From: JBDWFY01 sp964291365
Lineage (GTDB): Bacteria > Pseudomonadota > Alphaproteobacteria > Rhizobiales > Stappiaceae
DNA length: 64,000 bases
NCBI GenBank assembly: GCA_964291365.2
Contig: OZ219989.1
Location: 2,728,001-2,792,000, forward strand
Direction of reading: 5' to 3'
The position numbers and the translations under genes were made by a program. Shown piece after piece: positions 53,301 through 62,300 of the stretch. The notes below the pieces were generated by a model that worked only from the letters and a program-made list of their open reading frames with translations, ran no database searches and had not been told where the DNA came from. Every line of letters starts with the position of its first letter. Within the stretch, counting starts at the first letter, position 1.

Positions 53301-56300
53301 ACCCGTAGTTTGAGTTCCCGTAATTCTGGCTGGTTTCGTAAATTCAGTCTCGCTTATTGCTATGAAATCGCCATCTACAACAAACATGACATTAACATCA
53401 ATATTATTTGTTGGTGCGGGTGACGCGGTCACTGTAAATGTGATCGTATCTCCTTCCGCGGCATAATTTGAAGCAGAAATTGAGACCCTTGGTTCGGAAG
53501 CAGATGGAGCATCGTTATCCTTAACCTCCACTGTGATTGAACTTGGAGAACCAACAGTATAATTAGATGTATCTGGTTCAATCGAAATTTCAATATTGAC
53601 AACATCGGAACTACCAATATCAAATCCAGAATCCATAGTAACAGTTCCAATTGCCGAATCCTCACCAACTGGTATAGAAACAGTTGTTCCCGTAATTGCT
53701 AAGTTTGGATTGGTTCCAGCTCCAGAATAGGTTGGGTTGAATGATATTTCAAGTGGACTTCCAGTTATGTTTTTATCAGATTCTACTTCAAAGTCAAATG
53801 AGAATCCTTCAGTAACACCTGAAGTTGTTGCATCTGATCTAATAGTAATAACTGGAAGAGCAACTGTATCCTCACTTGTCACAGTAATTGATGCAGTATT
53901 ATTGGGAGCACTCGCGGGAATATATCCAGAACCCATTTGAACCGTTGCCGTCACCGTACCATCTGACTCTACTTCCGTATCATTATCTAAGGTAACATCA
54001 AATCTTACATGCTTAGCATCGGCAGGAATCATTACGGGAACATTATTATCATAGGTATTGTCAGGTAAAAAATCATCCGTACCATCATCTACTCTGACCA
54101 TAATAGTTCGTGAATTTGATTGGCTTATGTTTGGAATAATCACAAATGGTGCTACTCCATTGGTACCATTATCTTTTGCTTCTGAAACTGAAGATTTAAT
54201 GGCCTTTATTGCGACAGCATTAGCACTCTCACTTATCGGGAAATCATCATCATTAACCGCAACGGATGCGGAACTATTTGAATTTGCTACTGTATAGGTT
54301 GCAGAATCACTATCTGGTTCTTCAATCGTGACTTGAATTTCACCAGGAATTTCAAATACATTATCACCCAGGATTGTAGCAGTTAAATCCACCCAATACT
54401 CATTTAGTGGAATAGTCACAGTTTCAACGTCTCGACTTTCCATTTTCAAGAAATCTGCATCCCCATCATCAACAGAAACATTGATAACACGTGCAGTAGA
54501 CGCATCGGTATCCTTGTGCGCTTTGATTTGGAACATCACGTCCGTCTCATTATCACGGTCTTCATCGGTCGCATCAGAGATAGCCAAAACCGAAATACCC
54601 GTGGGTGTACTCTTATCAAAGACTGTTACTGTCGCACTTGGATTACTGCCAAGATCATATAGCCCACCATCATTAATTGTTAGAGTCACCGTACTGTCCT
54701 CTTCAAACATGCCATTATCATCTTTGGTTTGAAACATTACCGTGTGCTTATTGGTAGTAGAGATTCCTGATGGTAGTGATAATTCAGTCATTTTGGTTCT
54801 ATCAACCGATGAATGGAAGAAATTTCCCGTTTCTTCTAAATTGATACTCATTATAAACGAGCTAGTAGTAGGTGGAGTTGCTGTCAATTCAAATTCAATC
54901 ATTTCGCCTTCAAAAATTTTATCTTTTCCTGCAACAGCAGAAATAGAAATTGCGGGGTTCATCACAGGATCATCATCTTCAATTGTACCAGTTGCACGAC
55001 CGTCGTTTAACAATTCTGTACGTGTAGTGTTATTTCCATACAACTCGACATCAAATTTATCAAAAAAGTCAGCTTCATATAACATGTCTCCGACTATCTG
55101 AATAGGGATAGTTTGCGATGTTGTTCCAGGAGCAAATGTAAGTGTATTCGCCGCGGCATTATTATCATCAGGAACTACTGCAATAAAATCAGTTCCAGCT
55201 TGTGCATGCGCGGCTCCACTAAGTTTAGCTTCAGTTGTGGCAACTGTGCGGTACCTCACCGTTTCTGTTTCAGTTGTAGGACCACCTCCGAGAGTTACAA
55301 CAAAATTAAGTAACTTAGTTGCTGAATTTCCTTCAGCAATATTGGCAGGTGTGGCGATATGAAATGCTCTTTTATCGTCATTTGAAATAGTTCCCGTGGC
55401 CGTCCTTGCCGCAGTATTTTGAACATTAGTTGCACTATAGTGAAGCGTAAATGTTTCATCAAATTCTGCATTGTCATCTGCCGTTGTCGTTATTGATAAC
55501 ATACTTGAAGGGGTAGTTTGTCCCATTGGAATCGTCACAGTACCTTTTGATGCCTCAGGTACCGCGGTAAAATCATCTGCTGAAGCCGAAAACAAACCAG
55601 TACCACTAGTAGACGTATAATAACTAATTTCTACATCTTCCACGGCATTTACTGACAAAGTTGGCATGAATATTACTGATCCATTGTTACTGCCATTCCC
55701 TTCCATACCCGGTTGATCGGCAATAGTCAATACCGGAATTGAATCATCATCAATAATTGTAATAGTAGCTGAATTATATTGGCTATCTGCATGAGCATTA
55801 GTAGAAATTGTGACCGTTATCATTCCATTATTCTCTGCTGTACCATCATCATCAATCGGAATGTTTAATATTGTGAAATGTCTCGCCGCCTCAATTACAG
55901 CAACTCCGGTGGTTGAAAAACCTGAAGGTAAGAAATTTCCTCCTACATGACTTACAGTATAATTTATTTCAAGCCGATTATTACCACCACCTATAGCTGC
56001 TCTCTTAATCTGAAAATCTGCCGTAAGATTATTTGGATCACCCTCGGCAACTGATTCTTCCAATTTAATGATGCTGTTAAATGTGTGATTTGGCGGACCA
56101 GAATCTGATGGGTAAACCGTCAATGATGATGGAGTTCCAACCCGGTAATTTTCTCCCGGTTCAATCGTTAACGTTACTGCACTGTCTGGAACATAATTTG
56201 ACAATGCGTACCTTTTTCTATTTACCTTAAAATAAAAAAACAAATCACCATCTGTATAAGAGGAGTGAGTTTCACCAAAACCCACTGAAGTTCTATTCAA

Positions 56301-59300
56301 TTCTTCATCAACAACATTGTCACCATAAAGTTCTACAAGACTTATGTTGATCGGAAAATTTGCGCTAACCGCTTCAGAAGCATTTATTTGGTAGAAAAAA
56401 CTTCCGGATGGATTTTGGTTGCCAATAGGAGTAACAGTAATAGTAGGTACACTTCTAATCTGGACCGTTGCGGTATGATCGGTAAGCGTACCATCTTGTG
56501 CTCTCTTCAATGAATAAGACTTTGGTACTTCTTCGTTATCTAATAGAGTTACTGTGATTTCACCCGTCTTTTTAGTATTGTCTGAATCAGGTTTAGTTAA
56601 CACATTGAGCGGTGCTATCCAAGCACCAGCATTTGTCTGTTTAAATGTTACCTCCACAAAGCGTTCACCACCAGCGTTACCAGCTGTTAAATCAAGAAAA
56701 TTATTAGTAGTCTCCGTTGGTATATAACCTATTTCAAACGTTTTGAATGGCGGTTCAATATTTGAAGTTATTGGAAAGGCCGCATTATCCCCAGCGGGGG
56801 CATTTGGTGCATTTGCAATAGTGATCTCTGGTACCGGAGCATCATTAGCCGTTACAGTAGTTACTCGATCAGCTACAACATCAGTATATGAATAGGTTCT
56901 TATTGTTGCAGGATCATCAAATAATGTAACTGTAAAGGTTCCAGTAGTTAAAAATGGATCGTCCACTGTCGGAATACTTAATGTTGCAGTATAAGGAGAA
57001 GACGTACCGAAACTCAAACCAGTTGCAACTCTTTCTTCATATGTTAGTGAAGCATTTCTAGTTCTAAAGAAGCGTGCTCCACCAATATTATCCACTCGAT
57101 ACGAAATATTCAGAGGACCATGAGGTTGAATATTTGAAACTAACGTAAGTTCAACATCTCCGGTTGCAAATACTGTAGCTGTACGCTCCATTATTGAAAT
57201 CTTTGGATAATCAATATCATAAACTGTCAAGGTTGCAATATCTTTTGTTGATCCCACCGTATAATTTGTACCAACTGACACTTCTTCTTTTAGTACTAAA
57301 GTAATTGAGCCATTTGCAGAATTTGCCCCATCAGATGCCCTTATTCCAATACTCATGGTTGCTTCCCAAGGAGATGCAGGATTAGCAGGATTAGCTTGAC
57401 TAAAGGTCAATGTTTCTGTACGAATTGCTCCTGAACCTTTAATAATATCATTACCATTGTTATCCGTTTCAGTTTTAGAAGTTAGGAAATTTGTTCCCGA
57501 CTCTGTAGGTGTAAATCTAACTTTTAGATCTCTCAATGGATTAATACTTGCTCTAACTTTTATACTTGCCGCGGTACCTTCATTCGTTTCATAAGTAACA
57601 GAAGTAAAGGTCAATTCAGGTGTAGGTGTGTCAAATACCATTGCAGTCGCAGTGTTTTCTCTCTGTACTGGTGAAATATCATAATCTAATAAATGTTTAG
57701 TTTGACCAATTAGTGTAACAGTGATTGCTCCTTGACCAGTTGTATCTATGGTATTTATCGGCAAAGTTGAAACGAATCCCGGACCATCTGGATTATCTCT
57801 AAAATTCAAAGTTGCCATCAAATCGGTATTTAAAGCATGCATATTAGTATCAAGAACAGAGTCACCAGAAGTTGTCACACGATATGTTACGTCCAAATTC
57901 TGCCAAGGTTTAGTGAATGTTGAAATTTGAAACATCGCTTTCGTACCTTCAAGTGTATCAGGTGCATTGCTAATAATGAGTTCTGGAACTGAAAGATCTT
58001 CTATTATGATACTTGCGGTATTCGGGGTGCCAACGGTATATCCAGTTTCACCAGTTGGTAAACTGAGTACAACAGAAATTTGTCCATTATCTTCATCAAC
58101 TAAATCATCATTCACCGTATTAGTTGGATCACTGACAGTTGCGACACTAATTGTACCTTCATATTTCATATTATCGGGGTTAAGAGTGAATTCCACATTA
58201 TCAACAGTTCTAACAACTCCACTCCCCATACCTGATCCAGATACATCAAGAAAGCTGTTAGTATAAGTTGTCGTTACATTACTCGGTGTATATTGAAGAT
58301 TCAATGAACGACGCGGATTTTCCGATGCCCTAACTGTAAATAACGCTGGGCTACCTTCATGAGTATACTCAGATGCCCTATTTAATGTTAATTCTGGAAT
58401 TGGCGTAACAAATACATTCGCAGTGGCGATATGCGTATTTTTTGTCGAATCTGAAACATTTTCTATGGTATATTTCTTAGGTGCGGAGTCATCTGCCAGC
58501 GTTATTGAAATTTGACCTTGTGTCTTGGAATTATCAGGATCAATTTGTGTTAATACGTTGAGAGGTGCTTGCCAAGGATCATCAGGATTTTCCTGCATAA
58601 ACGTAATACTTTTAGTGATAGGAGAATCAGCAACGCCGGCTAAGAAGTTTTCACTAGTCTTAGTCGGTGTATAAGTCACATCAAAAGTTTTCGTTAATGG
58701 TTCAATATCTGAAGTTAAAGTGAATTTCGCATTTTGCCCGGCTAATGCGTCAATATTTTCAATGGTTATTACTGGAATTGTAATATCCTTCACATTGACC
58801 GTACCAATGTGATCATTACTTGTCATTCTAATATTATACTGATACAGTCCAGTGGTTACTGCATTCAAAGTTATTGACACCTGTCCATCAGGTTCATCCA
58901 CCTCATCTGTTGCAATGCTTATTGGCAATGTCGCTACCCAAACACCACCTGATGGTGTAAATGCAATCTCATCAGTAGTAGTGATTACCTCTTCTGTCAC
59001 AAAATCACCAACTGGACTAGCAGACGTTACATCTGCAATTACATAAGTTATTTTCAAATCTCGCTGTGGATCTTGGATGGAAGTGATAGTAAAGTTTGCA
59101 GTATCCCCTTCATTGATAGTCGTGGCAATGTCATCAATTGTAAGAGTAGTAACTGGAACATCATTAACTGTAACTGTGGTTGTTCGGTCAGCTACAGTAT
59201 CCGTTAATGTGTAATGCTGTCGAATTGCGTTATCATCAATAAGCGTCGCAGTAAATGTTCCTGTTGAATTCGATGGATCATCCGTGGTTGGTATGTTAAT

Positions 59301-62300
59301 TTTTGCAGTGTATGGTACCGAATTTCCGAAGTTTACACCCGATATGGTAATGTCATCATAATCTAGACTACTTGTATTTGTCAACTCATAGAAGCTTCCA
59401 GTAGTATTCTGCACCCGTAAATATACATCAATAGGTCCTGCTGGCTCAAGATTTGAAGTCAATGTCAATTCAGCTTCATCAAAGGCAAATACTGTTGCGG
59501 TAGGTTGAATCGAAAATTTCGGTGTATTCAGATCATAAACTGTTATTGTTGCCAAATTATTGGAAGAACCAATAAGATAGTCTAAATCCGTCGGACTATC
59601 CTCAGTTATAGCTAACGTAATTGTACCATGCGGAGAATCTAGGTTATCCTTTACTCGCATATTCACGGTAAATGTCGCTTCCCAAGGGGCCGTCTGACTA
59701 AAATTCAATGTTTCGGTACGAATATCACCTGAACCTTTCGGAACACCAGACTCAATTTTCGGCGCAAGGAAATTACCCGTTCCAGTTTCAGTTGGTGTGA
59801 ATCTGACATCAAAATTCTGACCTGGATTTTTATCGGCACGCACAGTTACTGAAACTGCGGTACCTTCTTCTGTTGATAAATTAGTGGAAGCAAAAGTCAA
59901 GGTTGGGGGTAGTATTCTTTGAATCTTGGCTCTAACCGTGGTCTGTTTAGCCGGATCTGTTGTCAATTTGTAATCAGTTCCAGCCGGTGAATCTGCATCT
60001 AATCGAACAGTTATGGTGCCACCAGCCACAGCTGAATGATCGTTTTGAGTAGGTACCATCAAAGTTCCAACAATTTCCGAATTTATTTCCCTGAACATCA
60101 CCGGTTTAGTTCGCCCTTGCCCCGAAGTCTTTCCATTTTCTGTCTTCAGAAAACTTGATCCTGATTCAGACGGGGTAAAATTGACATTTAGTGGATTTTG
60201 AGTCGGTAATTTATTAGCTTTTAAAGTAAATACTGCATCATTTCCGGCATCAGTTAAGTCCGCATCTTCAATATCAATATATAGTGAGTCGGTATCAACA
60301 ATTGTAATTGTTTCTGTTACCGCATAAATTATTCCATCGTTTCCTACGCTCCCAACTTGTCCCGTTGCAGTATTAGCATAATAACCTGGAGCAACACCTC
60401 CTCCTCCTCCTAACACCGATGCACCATCTATTCTTAAAGAAAATGTTTCGTCATCTTCAACCTCATTATCATTTAACATATCAACCCTAATCGTTACCGT
60501 TGTTTCTCCCCTAGGAAGTCTGACGATTGACCGATTAAGTCCGATAGTTGGGTGACGAAAATCACTTTCATGTGTCGCACCATTGCCTCCTGCCCCATTT
60601 GCAAATTCATAGAATACTCTAATTTCATTATTAACCGCTGGAGTTCGATTAATTTCAATTAGCAATCTTCCCCCTTCATCAACCCGTGCAGTAGGTGTTA
60701 TTGAAAGTACTGGATCATCGTCAGTTTCAATAGTTCCAATAGCCGAGGCCGATAAAGTAGATCCTTCACTAGGTAATAACACATTTGTCGCACGTGTTAA
60801 TCTTACTCTAAATGTTTCATTTGGCTCAGCAGTTTCATCTTCCACAATTGGAATTGAAAGTACTTTACGTGTTTCACCAGACTCAAAGGTAATAGTTGAT
60901 GGACTAGGAGTTAAATAGTCAGCCGCGCCCTCAGTTGTTATGTCTTCTATCACATAATTCACAGATACCTGACCACCTGGAGCCGCATTAAGAGTAACAA
61001 CTAAATCTACCGTATTATTTTCGCTTGACATATCTCCTTCTAAACTTGAACCATCGGCAATACCAACCGTAGGAAAGTCGTCTTCTTTAATGGTCACTGT
61101 TGCTGTAGAGTCATTGATTGTGACATTTGTCCCATTTAACAATGTCAGTGAAAATGTTTCATTTGGTTCAATTTGTTCATCACCTATTATCGTAATTGGA
61201 ATTCGTTTTTCAGTTTCTCCTTTGGCGAAAACCAATTGAGAACGAATCGCCATATAATCGGAATTTAATCGTGCTGTTCCGTCAGTAAAGAAATAATCTG
61301 CAGTGATTCGTTTGGTAGATTCATTACTTAACGTCGCAATTAACTCTGTACTTGTATTGGTGCCGGTGTTTCCTTCTGTAACCTCAATATCCGCAACACT
61401 TAATACCGGTGGTTCATCATCATCAACTATCGTGAAAGAAGTCGTTGACTTAACAATTTCTCCATCAGTGGCATTTGAGATTGTAATGGTAAATGTTTCA
61501 TTGTCTTCATCATTATCATCTGTATTAAACGTTAGCGGAATATTTTTTACCTCATCATTTTGATTAAAGACTAACGGACTAGCTGGAAAAGTAAAATCGT
61601 TCTCATTTGGTCCAGTAATCGTAAAATCAACCATTGTTGTGGTACTAGCTGGTACACCAAATCGAATGGGAATGTTGACAATTTTGGTTACATTAGTGCC
61701 TTCACTAACATTTGAAATTGGTAAATCTTCAATTGCTATACTTAGATCTATGTTTTGAATTGTACCAGTCGCTTTTGCATCTGTTAATACCGCACCTGCA
61801 GTTGGATTTAACAATTGCACGGAGAATGTCTTATTGTCAAAACTTTCAAAATCTGAATAAATTGGGATACTGATTGTTTTAGTTCGCTCACCGACTGCAA
61901 ATAACAAGTAGTTTTTACTAGTATCACTAAAATTTGCTCTACTTGCATCAAAATCAGTTCCTTCAACTGCTGAATCTCCAGTTTCTTGAAAGGCCGACCA
62001 AAATACTCCAATCGGTGTTAATGCATTAGAATTCAAAGAAACTTGAAGAGTGAGCATCCCGGCATCTTCTTTTGCAGAACCATCTGCGATAGACATCGTT
62101 TGTTCAGTTGCCCCAGCACGGTCATCATCCTTAATCACAACTGTACCTGTTCCGCTGGTACTTGTAATTGTCGCATTTGTTGCATTTGAAAGTATCACGG
62201 TAAATCTTTCATCAAGGCCGTTATTTGCGATGGTTTCATCCACCGCATCGGCAATTAAATCAATGGTAATATTCCTTGTTAATTCTCTCGGTTGAAACGT

